Positions 8,359 through 16,478 of a stretch of 64,000 bases of DNA are shown one piece after another. The notes under the pieces were generated by a model. It saw only the letters and a list, made by a program, of their open reading frames with translations, was not told the DNA's origin and ran no database searches. Made by a program: the position numbers and the translations under genes. The stretch is from Bradyrhizobium yuanmingense (lineage in GTDB: Bacteria; Pseudomonadota; Alphaproteobacteria; Rhizobiales; Xanthobacteraceae), in contig NZ_FMAE01000009.1 in NCBI RefSeq assembly GCF_900094575.1, positions 1 through 64,000 on the forward strand, read 5' to 3'. Each line of letters starts with the position of its first letter. The first letter of the stretch is position 1.

Positions 8359-8670
8359 GATAGCCTCCCCGTTGGTTGGACCTAGCTCGAGGCTCATACT
8401 GGCCGCGCAGCGCGCGTTTAGCTCGTTAGACGTTGCGAGATTCTGTTATGATCGGCGCGGTCACGATCCAAAGCGGACCCCCCTGGGGCGACCTCGACCG
8501 CGCTGACGAATTGTCGCGGCGGCGCGATAAGCTGCTCACGCTAAAGCTAAAATGCTTGGGTTCCCCTTCAGACGTTTCGGCGGTTGGCACGCCTTTCGCC
8601 ACGCCTAGGCCGTTTACTCGCAACATCGTTCTGCTAGACAGAAACGTGACAGAGTCCCTTACTGGAATTT
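8359..8670. other. Divergent promoter region, kinase / large regulator
   Basis: This 312-bp space separates the kinase (minus) from the 949-residue regulator (plus). It contains CTAAC operator site 2 (8415-8439) facing the kinase. Nothing coding is convincing on either strand; frames crossing it are shadows of the regulator gene. Confidence 0.6.
8415..8439 (-). promoter_or_regulatory. CTAAC tandem operator, site 2 (weaker)
   Basis: On the minus strand: CTCGC (8439-8435), CTAAC (8429-8425), then the degenerate AAACG (8419-8415), all in 10-bp register. A further ATAAC sits at 8449-8445, again 10 bp upstream of CTCGC. It points to the kinase start 56 bp away, and also lies in the upstream region of the divergent regulator gene, so it could serve autoregulation. 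Confidence 0.5.
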
Positions 8671-11520
8671 GTGCCCATGCCGGACACCAGCGATCAGGAT
8701 TCGCCGATTTCCTTTGGGGCCTTCCAGCTATTTGCGAGCTCGCGCCGGCTCGAGAAAGACGGAGCCCCGCTTCACCTCGGCGGCCGCGCGCTCGACATTC
8801 TCATTTTTCTGGCCGAACGGGCGGGCCAGGTGGTGGACAAGCGCGAGCTCATCAAGCGCGTCTGGTCCGACGTGACCGTCGACGAAGGCAGCCTCCGCTT
8901 CCACATCACCACGCTGCGGAAGGCCCTGGGAGATGCCGGCGAAGGCTCGCGATACGTCATCAACGTGCCGGGACGCGGCTACTGCCTCGCAGCCCCGCTG
9001 CTCCGCTCGACACCTTTCCACAGCCAGCCCACCCAGCCGGCCGGCCCTGCGCATCCATTGCCGTCTCCGCTGGCGAGGATGATCGGACGGGACGAAGCGG
9101 TCGAGCAGGTTTCCACCGAGCTTGCCGCGCATCGTTTTGTCACAATCGTCGGCCCCGGCGGGATCGGAAAGACCTCGGTCGCAGTGGCCGTGGCCCATCG
9201 CGCGCTCGAGACTTTCGACGGCCAGGTGTACTTCGTGGATTTCGGCGCGCTTTCGGACACGAGCCTCGTTGCAGGGACGATTGCGGCCGCGTTGGGCCTG
9301 ACTGTCAACTCGGACGATCCGGCTCCGGGACTACTGACGGTCCTGCGCAGCCGGCGAACGCTGCTGGTGTTCGACAGTTGCGAGCACGTCATCGACGAGC
9401 TCGCTCCGTTGGCCGAGCGGATCGTTCAGGAGGCGCCAGGGCTGCATGTGCTCGCGACCAGCCGCGAATCCTTTCGAACGGAGGGTGAGCGCGTCCATCG
9501 GTTGCTTCCATTGGCTTGCCCACCCGAGGGCGTGGAGCTGGGGATGGCCGAAGTCCTTGCCTATCCTGCAAGCCAGCTCTTCGTGGAACGCATTGCAGAG
9601 AGCCTGAGCGGGTTCGAGCTGAGCGAAGAGGATGCGCCGCTCGTTGCCGAAATCTGCCGACGCCTGGACGGTATCGCGCTTGCCATCGAGCTCGCCGCCG
9701 GCCGTGTCGACGCCTACGGCATCGCCGGGACGGCGTCCCTGCTCGACAGCCGGTTCTCGCTGCTGTGGCGGGGACGACGCACCGCGATTCCGCGGCATCA
9801 GACTTTGAGCGCCGCGCTTGCCTGGAGTTACGACCTGCTGCCCGCAGCCGAAAGCGCGGTGCTGCGCGGATTGTCCGTGTTCGTCGGGCCGTTCACGCTG
9901 GAGGCTGCGCTCGCGGTCGCATTGAGCCAAGGCATCGGCGAATTTCAAGCGGTTGAAGCAATTTCGAACCTGCTCTCAAAATCGCTCATCGCAACTGTTC
10001 CTGCGGAACGGCTGCGCTATCGGCTGCTCGATACGACGCGCACCTTCGTCGGAGGCAAGCTCGTCGAGAACGGCGAGGCGGACCGCGTCGAGCGTGCACA
10101 TGCCGAATATTTTCGCGATTTCCTGCGCGACATTGCGTTGAAGTCCGCGGGCCTGCAATCGACCGGCGGCTTCCTTCCCTACGCCGACCATCTGCCGAAT
10201 GTTCGGGCCGCGCTGATCTGGAGCTTTTCGGACAAGGGCGATCGGACGATCGGCGTCGATCTGGCGGCTTCAGCCGCCCAATTCTTCCTCGAACTGACTC
10301 TGCTGACCGAGTGCTATCGCTGGACCCGGCAGGCCCTTGCCTCGCTAGACAAGCCAGCTGCGGACATTCGCCAGGAGATGACGTTGCAGGCTGCACATGG
10401 CGTGTCCGTGATGTTCACGCAGGGCAATACCGAAGCGGTACGGTCGGCGTTCACGCGCGGCCTTCAGCTTGCAGAGGAGCTTGAGGACCTACATTGGCAG
10501 CTCTGGCTTTTGCGCGGCCTCCATATCTACCTGACGAGGGTCGGCGATTTCCACGGTGCCCTGGGCACTGGAGAACGGGGAGAGGACGTCGCGCGGAAGC
10601 TGAACGATCCTGCCGCCACATTCAACGTGGAGTGGATGGTGGGGGTCGCTCATCATTTGATCGGCAACCAGCACGAAGCCGTACGGTTCTGCGCAAGCGC
10701 GATGGTGCACAACCCTGACTCGCAGCGGTTGAACATCGGGCATCTCGGCTATGACGACCGCATCGTCGCGCTGGTCGCGCTGGCGCGCGGGCTCTGGCTC
10801 ACGGGACGGCCGGATCGCGCAATCGAAGCGGCCAGATACACAGTCCGCGAGGCCGAACAGCTCGAACAGCCGCTCACGCTCGGCATTTCCTTGATCTGGA
10901 CCATCTACGTATTTCTCTGGGTCGGCGATTGGGCGAATGCCGAAATCCTGATCGAGCGGCTGATCGATCACTCGGCGCGACACTTTCTCGGGCCCTATCA
11001 CGCCGTAGGCATCGGCCAGAAGGGCGAGCTGCTGCTGCGCCGCGGTGACCTTGCCGCTGGCATCGAGCATCTTCGCGCCAGCCAGGCCACTCTTTATGCG
11101 ACGCGACACCGGATCATGACGACGGTGTTTGCTACGGCGCTCGCGGAGGGTCTCGCGGCGCAAAATCATGCGGTTGAGGCCTTGTCCACGATCGACGAGG
11201 CCATCGCGGAGATCCCCGGCCATGGCGAATCTTTCGATATGCCCGAGATGCTGAGGGTCAAGGGGGATATCCTTGTCCGGTCGGGCGAAGCCGCCGAGGC
11301 CGAACGCTTTTTCCGCAAGTCGCTCGACCTGTCGCGTCGTCAATCCGCCCTCGGTTGGGAGCTCCGCGCAGCGATCAGCCTCGGCCGCGTGTGGCAACAG
11401 AGCGGCAGAGCCGGGGACGCCCGCGCCCTGCTCGCCCCACTTGTCGCGCGCTACGGCGAGGGCCTCCAGACCCGCGACCTGATCGCAGCGAATGAGCTCC
11501 TGGGCGCACTAAATCGATAA
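8671..11520 (+). CDS. Winged-helix / NB-ARC-like ATPase / TPR transcriptional regulator, copy 1
   Basis: A 949-residue regulator. Residues ~12-110 form an OmpR/PhoB-type winged helix (ISFGAFQLF...GGRALDILIFLAERAG...RFHITTLRKALGD...VPGRGYCL). An NB-ARC/AAA-like module follows: Walker A VGPGGIGKTS near 163-172, Walker-B-like LLVFDSCEHV near 231, and GIALAIELAAGR near 333. From ~500 on come helical TPR-like repeats, the likely ligand or partner sensor. No response-regulator receiver domain is present. The start is GTG 8671 or ATG 8677; GGA upstream does not settle it. Paralogue of 16479-19382. It probably binds the CTAAC tandem sites nearby and is switched by ATP-dependent oligomerisation, as in related STAND proteins (inference). 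Confidence 0.9.
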   Translation: MPMPDTSDQDSPISFGAFQLFASSRRLEKDGAPLHLGGRALDILIFLAERAGQVVDKRELIKRVWSDVTVDEGSLRFHITTLRKALGDAGEGSRYVINVPGRGYCLAAPLLRSTPFHSQPTQPAGPAHPLPSPLARMIGRDEAVEQVSTELAAHRFVTIVGPGGIGKTSVAVAVAHRALETFDGQVYFVDFGALSDTSLVAGTIAAALGLTVNSDDPAPGLLTVLRSRRTLLVFDSCEHVIDELAPLAERIVQEAPGLHVLATSRESFRTEGERVHRLLPLACPPEGVELGMAEVLAYPASQLFVERIAESLSGFELSEEDAPLVAEICRRLDGIALAIELAAGRVDAYGIAGTASLLDSRFSLLWRGRRTAIPRHQTLSAALAWSYDLLPAAESAVLRGLSVFVGPFTLEAALAVALSQGIGEFQAVEAISNLLSKSLIATVPAERLRYRLLDTTRTFVGGKLVENGEADRVERAHAEYFRDFLRDIALKSAGLQSTGGFLPYADHLPNVRAALIWSFSDKGDRTIGVDLAASAAQFFLELTLLTECYRWTRQALASLDKPAADIRQEMTLQAAHGVSVMFTQGNTEAVRSAFTRGLQLAEELEDLHWQLWLLRGLHIYLTRVGDFHGALGTGERGEDVARKLNDPAATFNVEWMVGVAHHLIGNQHEAVRFCASAMVHNPDSQRLNIGHLGYDDRIVALVALARGLWLTGRPDRAIEAARYTVREAEQLEQPLTLGISLIWTIYVFLWVGDWANAEILIERLIDHSARHFLGPYHAVGIGQKGELLLRRGDLAAGIEHLRASQATLYATRHRIMTTVFATALAEGLAAQNHAVEALSTIDEAIAEIPGHGESFDMPEMLRVKGDILVRSGEAAEAERFFRKSLDLSRRQSALGWELRAAISLGRVWQQSGRAGDARALLAPLVARYGEGLQTRDLIAANELLGALNR

Positions 11521-11551
11521 CGCCTTCAACGGGATACCGCCAAAATCCCGG

Positions 11552-11576
11552 CTCGCAAGTCCTAACAAGTTCTAAC
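11552..11576 (+). promoter_or_regulatory. CTAAC tandem operator, site 3
   Basis: CTCGC (11552-11556), CTAAC (11562-11566) and CTAAC (11572-11576) in strict 10-bp register, facing the gene that starts at 11617, 40 bp away. This is the closest of the six sites to its start codon. Confidence 0.6.
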
Positions 11577-11616
11577 ACGCCAAGCCGCAGCCACCCCGCC
11601 ATGATGGAGGGGCTTC

Positions 11617-12342
11617 ATGGTGATATGGCGGGACATGTCTCTTCTCGACGACGTCTTAAGTGCCAGTGGCGGCTTGGCCCGCTGGAACAGTCTAAGCCGG
11701 TTCACGCTCCACCTTTCCATCAGCGGAAAGCTGTTTGACGGCGTCGGGCGTGCCGGTGAATTCAAGGATGTGACTGCGGAAGGCGCCACCCGGACGCAAT
11801 CCATCCGCTTCATGGGGATCACCGGCGGAAAGTATTCGGGCTCGTTTCAGCCGGATGCGATCACGGTCGAAACCTTGCATGGCGAGGTGCTGAGAACCTG
11901 GCGCAATCCCAGCCCTGCGTTCCCGGACTCCGACTCTGCCGTTCTCGCAGACGAGTTGCAGCTCGTCTTTTTCTGCGGCGTTGCGATTTGGAACTATGTG
12001 GTCGGCCCATTCCTGCTTGCGCGTCCAGACGTGGTTGTGGAGGAACTGCCGCCCTGGGAGGAGAGGAAGGAATCGTGGCGCCGGCTACGGGCGCGAATTC
12101 CTCCGAGCGTGATTACGCTCGCACCCGAGCAGGTGTTCTATTTCGACGCAGACGGATTGCTGCGGCGGACGGATCACGACCTCTTCGGAATGAAAGTCGT
12201 GCAATATTCCTGGGCACACGGCAGCTTCGGCGGCCTGATCGCGCCGACACTTCGCCGCGTGCACATGCTGCAGCCCGACGGAAGCGTGGTCGCCAAGCCG
12301 GTGTTGATGGACATCGAGATCTTCGACGCGTTCTTCGAATGA
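11617..12342 (+). CDS. Unknown-function protein, paralogue of 15745-16467
   Basis: A 241-residue protein I do not recognise. The start has GGAGGGG about 6 nt upstream. It contains an N-terminal helix ending GGLARWN, a beta-rich middle, then ESWRRLRARIPPSVITL, VFYFDADGLLRRTDHDL and a C-terminal strand set ending LMDIEIFDAFFE. The same ordered landmarks (GGLNRWN, VWRGLRATFS, FYFGPDLLIRRHDY, LMISIDLWDL) occur in 15745-16467, so the two form one family. The alternation of strands with an FYF-D-L-RR-D core suggests a lipocalin- or LolA-like beta fold binding a hydrophobic ligand, but that is a guess. No signal peptide. Preceded by operator site 3. Confidence 0.8.
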   Translation: MVIWRDMSLLDDVLSASGGLARWNSLSRFTLHLSISGKLFDGVGRAGEFKDVTAEGATRTQSIRFMGITGGKYSGSFQPDAITVETLHGEVLRTWRNPSPAFPDSDSAVLADELQLVFFCGVAIWNYVVGPFLLARPDVVVEELPPWEERKESWRRLRARIPPSVITLAPEQVFYFDADGLLRRTDHDLFGMKVVQYSWAHGSFGGLIAPTLRRVHMLQPDGSVVAKPVLMDIEIFDAFFE

Positions 12343-12360
12343 TCGCGACAACAGCGATCG

Positions 12361-12385
12361 CTCTCAACGCCTAACAATACATAAC
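12361..12385 (+). promoter_or_regulatory. CTAAC tandem operator, site 4
   Basis: CTCTC (12361-12365, one change from CTCGC), CTAAC (12371-12375) and ATAAC (12381-12385) in 10-bp register, facing the HbpS-VOC fusion gene that starts at 12533, so the leader would be long (about 147 bp). Confidence 0.58.
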
Positions 12386-12532
12386 GAGCCAACAGACGGC
12401 TTGGGGTGCAGATTGCACTCAGCGAGTAACGGAGTTCGAGCGAGACCCAAGCCGACGCGCCTCCACGCTCGCGTGGAGGCCTTCGAAGGCCTCCGCAAAG
12501 CGCACGCTACACTTATTGGAGAGGACACTGTC

Positions 12533-13489
12533 ATGGACCTGCTTTCCTACGCCAAGACCATCGCTGGGCGCATCGAGGCGGAATCGACGAAAGCCAAGGT
12601 GCCGGTTGCAATCTGCATCATCGATGTACACGGCAACATCATTCTCAAGCACCGCATGAGCGGCGCCCCGACATTCTCGCTCGAACTTTCGGAGCGAAAG
12701 GCCTACACGTCCGCGCTCGTGGGGCTTCGAACCGCGGACCTGTCACCCATGGTACAGCCCGGCCAGGCGCTATTTCCGTTGATGGGCGTCGCGGGCGGAC
12801 GCTTCTGTTCGATGGGCGGAGGAGCACCACTCTCCATCGACGGCCAACTCCTCGCCGGCGTCGGCATCAGCGGCGGCACCGTGGAGCAGGACGTCCGGAT
12901 CCTCGAAGCAGGGCTCCGCGAACCCGCCCCCCTCGACAAGATCGAAATGAAGCTCGAGGTCGTCGTCCTCCCGGTTTCGAACGTCGAGCGTTCCAAGCGG
13001 TTCTATGCCGAACTAGGCTGGCGACTCGATATCGACTACGAAGGCAAGGACGGCTATCGCGTAATCCAGTTTACTCCGCCGAGGTCCGAGTGTTCGGTCA
13101 TCTTCGGCAGCAAACTCACGACTGCCGCCCCCGGCTCGGTGAAAGGGCTTCACCTCGTTGTGTCCGACATTCAAGCGGCACGCGACGACTTGCGCCGCCG
13201 CGGCGTCGCCGTCAGCGAGCCCTTCCACGATCCCGTCGGCATTTTTCATCACATCAGCATGCACGACCTCGTCCCCGGTCCCAATCCGGAGCGCAAGAGC
13301 TACGCTTCCTACGCCTTCTTCGTCGATCCCGACGGCAACGAATGGATATTCCAGGAAATCACCGCACGACTGACCGGACATATCGAGGAAGGTGACGAGA
13401 GCTTCACGCCCGAACTCACGGCGGTTGTCCGACGCGCGGAAGCCGCCGCGCAGGCAAGCGCCGACGCAGGCGTTCACGCAGCGGCATGA
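12533..13489 (+). CDS. HbpS/GlcG-like domain fused to a VOC domain
   Basis: A 318-residue two-domain protein. Residues ~1-135 match the HbpS/GlcG (Haem_degrading, DUF336) fold: VAICIIDVHGNIILKHRM, SERKAYTSALVGL, GGGAPLSIDGQLLAGVGISGGTVEQD. Residues ~140-275 are a VOC domain, MKLEVVVLPVSNVERSKRFYAELGW to FFVDPDGNEWIFQEI, close to the protein at 6900-7589. The start at 12533 is set by GGAGAGG 8 nt upstream; the frame extends to 12401 without a site. First gene of a plus-strand operon with two alpha/beta hydrolases. Both halves are usually separate proteins, so the fusion suggests a shared small-molecule or metal-dependent step. Function unknown. Confidence 0.85.
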   Translation: MDLLSYAKTIAGRIEAESTKAKVPVAICIIDVHGNIILKHRMSGAPTFSLELSERKAYTSALVGLRTADLSPMVQPGQALFPLMGVAGGRFCSMGGGAPLSIDGQLLAGVGISGGTVEQDVRILEAGLREPAPLDKIEMKLEVVVLPVSNVERSKRFYAELGWRLDIDYEGKDGYRVIQFTPPRSECSVIFGSKLTTAAPGSVKGLHLVVSDIQAARDDLRRRGVAVSEPFHDPVGIFHHISMHDLVPGPNPERKSYASYAFFVDPDGNEWIFQEITARLTGHIEEGDESFTPELTAVVRRAEAAAQASADAGVHAAA

Positions 13490-13504
13490 CATTGGAGCAA
13501 TGAC

Positions 13505-14461
13505 ATGAGCATTCCGACCACGCTCGCCCTCTCAGCGGCCCTGGCCTGCGCATCGGTGCAGGCTTCGGCGCAAGATCTGCGATCGAGCCGCCGCTCGATC
13601 AGCTATCACACGGTGGATATTCGAGGCCTCAAGGTCTTCTATCGCGAAGCCGGCCCCGCCGACGCGCCGACCGTGCTTCTGCTGCACGGCTTTCCTTCCT
13701 CCTCGCGGATGTGGGAACCGCTGTTGCCGCTGCTTGCGGACCGATATCATCTGATCGCGCCCGATTATCCCGGCTTCGGCAACAGCAGCGCACCATCCCC
13801 GTCCGATTTCACCTACACCTTCGACAACATCGCCGGCGTGATCGGCGAACTCGCGAACAGGCTCGGTCTCACCAGCTACGTCCTGCTGATGCAGGACTAT
13901 GGTGGTCCGGTGGGCTTCCGCATGGCGCTGGACCACCCGGAACGTGTTCGTGCCATGATCATCCAGAACGCTGTTGCCCACGAGCAGGGTTTGAGCCCGC
14001 TTTGGGACGCGCGTCGTAGATACTGGGCCGATCCCGCGCATGAACTCGAGGCGCTCAAGGCGAACTTCACGTCTCTCGAGGCGACGCGTCAGCGCCACCT
14101 CGGCTCGAGCCCACATCCCGAGCGCTACGATCCGGACGCTTGGCTCGATGAATACGCCTTTCTCACGCGTCCCGGCCAGCCCGAGATTCAGACGACATTG
14201 TTCCTGGACTACCGAACCAATGTCGCGTCCTACCCGCAATGGCAGGACTGGCTGCGCAGGAGGCAACCTCCGATCCTGGTGACGTGGGGCAAGTACGACC
14301 CCTCCTTCACCGTCGCCGGCGCGACCGCCTATCGCGACGATGTCCCGACGGCGGACGTCCACATCCTGGAAGCCGGCCACTTCGCATTGGATGAGGCGAC
14401 CGACGAAGTTGCCGCCTTGGTCCGCGACTTTCTTGCAAGGCTCGAAGGGCAAAAGGGCTGA
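13505..14461 (+). CDS. Exported alpha/beta hydrolase, Asp-nucleophile type (1)
   Basis: A 318-residue hydrolase with a Sec-type signal (TLALSAALACASVQASAQ, cleavage near residue 23). HGFPSSSRMWEPL is the oxyanion motif. The nucleophile elbow reads MQDYGGPVGF, with Asp where esterases have Ser, as in epoxide hydrolases and haloalkane dehalogenases. GKYDPSF and AGHFALDE hold the acid and His positions. It starts 15 bp after the HbpS-VOC gene and precedes a second hydrolase by 59 bp, so probably co-transcribed. Periplasmic epoxide hydrolase or dehalogenase; the two cannot be separated by eye. Confidence 0.87.
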   Translation: MSIPTTLALSAALACASVQASAQDLRSSRRSISYHTVDIRGLKVFYREAGPADAPTVLLLHGFPSSSRMWEPLLPLLADRYHLIAPDYPGFGNSSAPSPSDFTYTFDNIAGVIGELANRLGLTSYVLLMQDYGGPVGFRMALDHPERVRAMIIQNAVAHEQGLSPLWDARRRYWADPAHELEALKANFTSLEATRQRHLGSSPHPERYDPDAWLDEYAFLTRPGQPEIQTTLFLDYRTNVASYPQWQDWLRRRQPPILVTWGKYDPSFTVAGATAYRDDVPTADVHILEAGHFALDEATDEVAALVRDFLARLEGQKG

Positions 14462-14520
14462 CCACCAGCGGCGTAATCACGCTGCGCCTGCACACAACGG
14501 AACCACGATAGGAGCCATTC

Positions 14521-15561
14521 ATGTCAGACGATGTTGACCACAATCGCCGCCGCTTCTTCGCAGGCGCCGTGACGATGCTCGCTGCAGCCCAGCTTACGCC
14601 GGGCACAGCCGCGGCCAAGCCTGCGAAACCTGCCGCCGGCGTCAAGATAGGAGGCAACACTTCGTTCGCCTCGCTGAAACAGATCGATGCCGGCCTTCTC
14701 AACGTCGGCTATGCCGAAGCAGGCCCCGTCGACGGCCCAGCCGTGATCCTGCTGCACGGCTGGCCGTATGACATCTACAGCTTCGTTGATGTCGCACCAC
14801 TTCTCGTGGCCGCCGGCTACCGCGTAATCGTGCCCTATTTGCGTGGCTACGGCACCACGCGGTTCCTGTCCGATGGGACGATGCGGAACGGGCAGCCATC
14901 GGCGATCGCTGCCGACATCATCGCTGTGATGGATGCGCTCAGAATCGACAAAGCCACGATCGCCGGCTTCGACTGGGGCGCGCGGACTGCCAACATCATC
15001 GCGGCGCTGTGGCCGGAGCGCTGCAAGGCGATGGTCTCGGTGAGCGGCTATCTCATCGGCAGCCAGCAGGCCGGCAAGATGCCTCTGCCGCCAAAGGCAG
15101 AGCTTCAATGGTGGTATCAGTTCTACTTCGCGACCGAGCGTGGTCGCGAAGGCTATGAGAAATATCGTCGGGAGTTTTCAAAACTAATCTGGCAGCTCGC
15201 GTCGCCGCAATGGCACTTCGACGATGCCACTTTCGAGCGCAGTGCCGCGGCATTCGATAATCCGGACCACGTTGCGATCGTGATCCATAACTACCGCTGG
15301 CGTCTTGGCCTTGCCGAAGGTGAAGCAAAGTATGATGGCTATGAGGCGCTGCTTTCACGGGCTCCTGTCATTGGTGTCCCGACCATTACCATGGAGGGCG
15401 ACGCCAATGGGGCTCCACATCCCAATCCGTCGGCCTATGCCAAGATGTTCTCCGGCAAGTATTCGCACCGCACGATCAAGGGAGGCGTGGGCCATAACCT
15501 GCCGCAAGAGGCGCCCAAGGCATTTGCCGCTGCCATCATGGACGTTACTGCCGACGTCTGA
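14521..15561 (+). CDS. TAT-exported alpha/beta hydrolase, Asp-nucleophile type (2)
   Basis: A 346-residue protein with a twin-arginine leader, HNRRRFFAGAVTMLAAAQ, ending near residue 36. The fold shows HGWPYDIYSF (oxyanion), AGFDWGARTA (Asp nucleophile), and GGVGHNLPQEAP with the catalytic His. The start has AGGAG 7 nt upstream. Like its neighbour and 5349-6662 it belongs to the epoxide hydrolase/dehalogenase branch, making three such exported enzymes in 9 kb. A stem-loop 11 bp past the stop probably ends the operon. Confidence 0.87.
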   Translation: MSDDVDHNRRRFFAGAVTMLAAAQLTPGTAAAKPAKPAAGVKIGGNTSFASLKQIDAGLLNVGYAEAGPVDGPAVILLHGWPYDIYSFVDVAPLLVAAGYRVIVPYLRGYGTTRFLSDGTMRNGQPSAIAADIIAVMDALRIDKATIAGFDWGARTANIIAALWPERCKAMVSVSGYLIGSQQAGKMPLPPKAELQWWYQFYFATERGREGYEKYRREFSKLIWQLASPQWHFDDATFERSAAAFDNPDHVAIVIHNYRWRLGLAEGEAKYDGYEALLSRAPVIGVPTITMEGDANGAPHPNPSAYAKMFSGKYSHRTIKGGVGHNLPQEAPKAFAAAIMDVTADV

Positions 15562-15572
15562 TCAAAGCGCGA

Positions 15573-15604
15573 CCGTCTAGCCGATCCGAGGTTCGGCTGG
15601 ACGG
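15573..15604 (+). terminator. Hairpin after the hydrolase operon
   Basis: CCGTCTAGCCGA and TCGGCTGGACGG pair over 12 positions (one G-T wobble) around an 8-nt loop, 11 bp past the stop of the second hydrolase. There is no T tract, so it may act as a Rho-dependent end or an mRNA 3' stabiliser rather than a classic intrinsic terminator. Confidence 0.5.
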
Positions 15605-15658
15605 CACCTCTGCTGCTTGGATGAGAGATCCGGTTTCTACGGCGTTTTCTTCGGTTAT

Positions 15659-15683
15659 GCAGCGCCACTTAACAACGCTTAAC
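15659..15683 (+). promoter_or_regulatory. CTAAC tandem operator, site 5
   Basis: TTAAC (15669-15673) and TTAAC (15679-15683) stand 10 bp apart. The leading element (15659-15663, GCAGC) is a poor match to CTCGC. It faces the unknown-function gene starting at 15745, 61 bp away, the paralogue of the gene behind site 3. Confidence 0.5.
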
Positions 15684-15744
15684 GAGCGATCATCCGCATT
15701 TGGGCATACCTGTCAGGGTAGTTCTCACGAAGGAAAATCGACGG

Positions 15745-16467
15745 ATGATTGCGCTGCTGGCGAATGCGATCGAGGCTCATGGCGGCCTAAACCGATGGAA
15801 TGCCCGCAAGCGCCTCACCGCCACAATCGCGGCGGGCGGCGACGTTTGGGTCCTGAAAGGCGTCGAACAGGATCATCTGCAGCGAACCGTGCGGATTGAT
15901 CTTCACCGTGAGCAGGCTCTCATTGAGCCGTTTGGAAGAAACGGCCAGCACAGCGAGTTCAGGCCCGAGCGGGTCGCCATTGTTGCCGCCGACGAACGTG
16001 TCGTCGCTGAGCGAAAGGACCCGCGCACCTCATTCGCGCGACACGATATGCGGACGCATTGGGATCCGCTGCACCGAATTTACTTCGAAAGCTGCGCCCT
16101 CTGGACCGGCCTCACCACGCCGTTCCTGCTTTCCGACAAAGCTTCGGACGTGCACGAGATCGAGCCATGCCATGAGGGAAGTGAGGTGTGGCGGGGGCTG
16201 CGGGCGACCTTCTCGCCGGCGATCGCAAGCCACAGCATCGAGCAGGACTTCTACTTCGGTCCCGACCTGCTCATTCGCCGCCATGATTATCGTGTCGAAA
16301 TAGCAGGGAATTTTCCCGTCGCCGAGTACGTGTCCAACCCCGTCGACGTCGACGGCATCAAGATCCCGACGAGACGGCGCACTTATCTACGTGACGAGAC
16401 GACCCTGGCCCCGATGCTTGATACGCTGATGATATCCATCGATCTCTGGGATTTGCGGTTCGACTGA
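15745..16467 (+). CDS. Unknown-function protein, paralogue of 11617-12342
   Basis: A 240-residue protein. The start ATG 15745 was preferred over 15700 because GAAGGA lies about 10 nt upstream and because the N terminus IEAHGGLNRWN then aligns with the paralogue. Shared landmarks are GGL-RWN near the start, VWRGLRATFSPAI, FYFGPDLLIRRHDYRV and a final strand DTLMISIDLWDL. No signal peptide or membrane segment. It converges with the second large regulator (11 bp between stops). Function not recognised. The paired occurrence with the same operator suggests the two proteins work together or on related ligands. Confidence 0.8.
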   Translation: MIALLANAIEAHGGLNRWNARKRLTATIAAGGDVWVLKGVEQDHLQRTVRIDLHREQALIEPFGRNGQHSEFRPERVAIVAADERVVAERKDPRTSFARHDMRTHWDPLHRIYFESCALWTGLTTPFLLSDKASDVHEIEPCHEGSEVWRGLRATFSPAIASHSIEQDFYFGPDLLIRRHDYRVEIAGNFPVAEYVSNPVDVDGIKIPTRRRTYLRDETTLAPMLDTLMISIDLWDLRFD

Positions 16468-16478
16468 CCCTCAACCGG

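Noticed and set aside
11530..11550. CGGGAT/ATCCCG hairpin after the first large regulator
   Set aside because: 6-bp stem with a 9-nt loop and no T tract; too weak to call a terminator.
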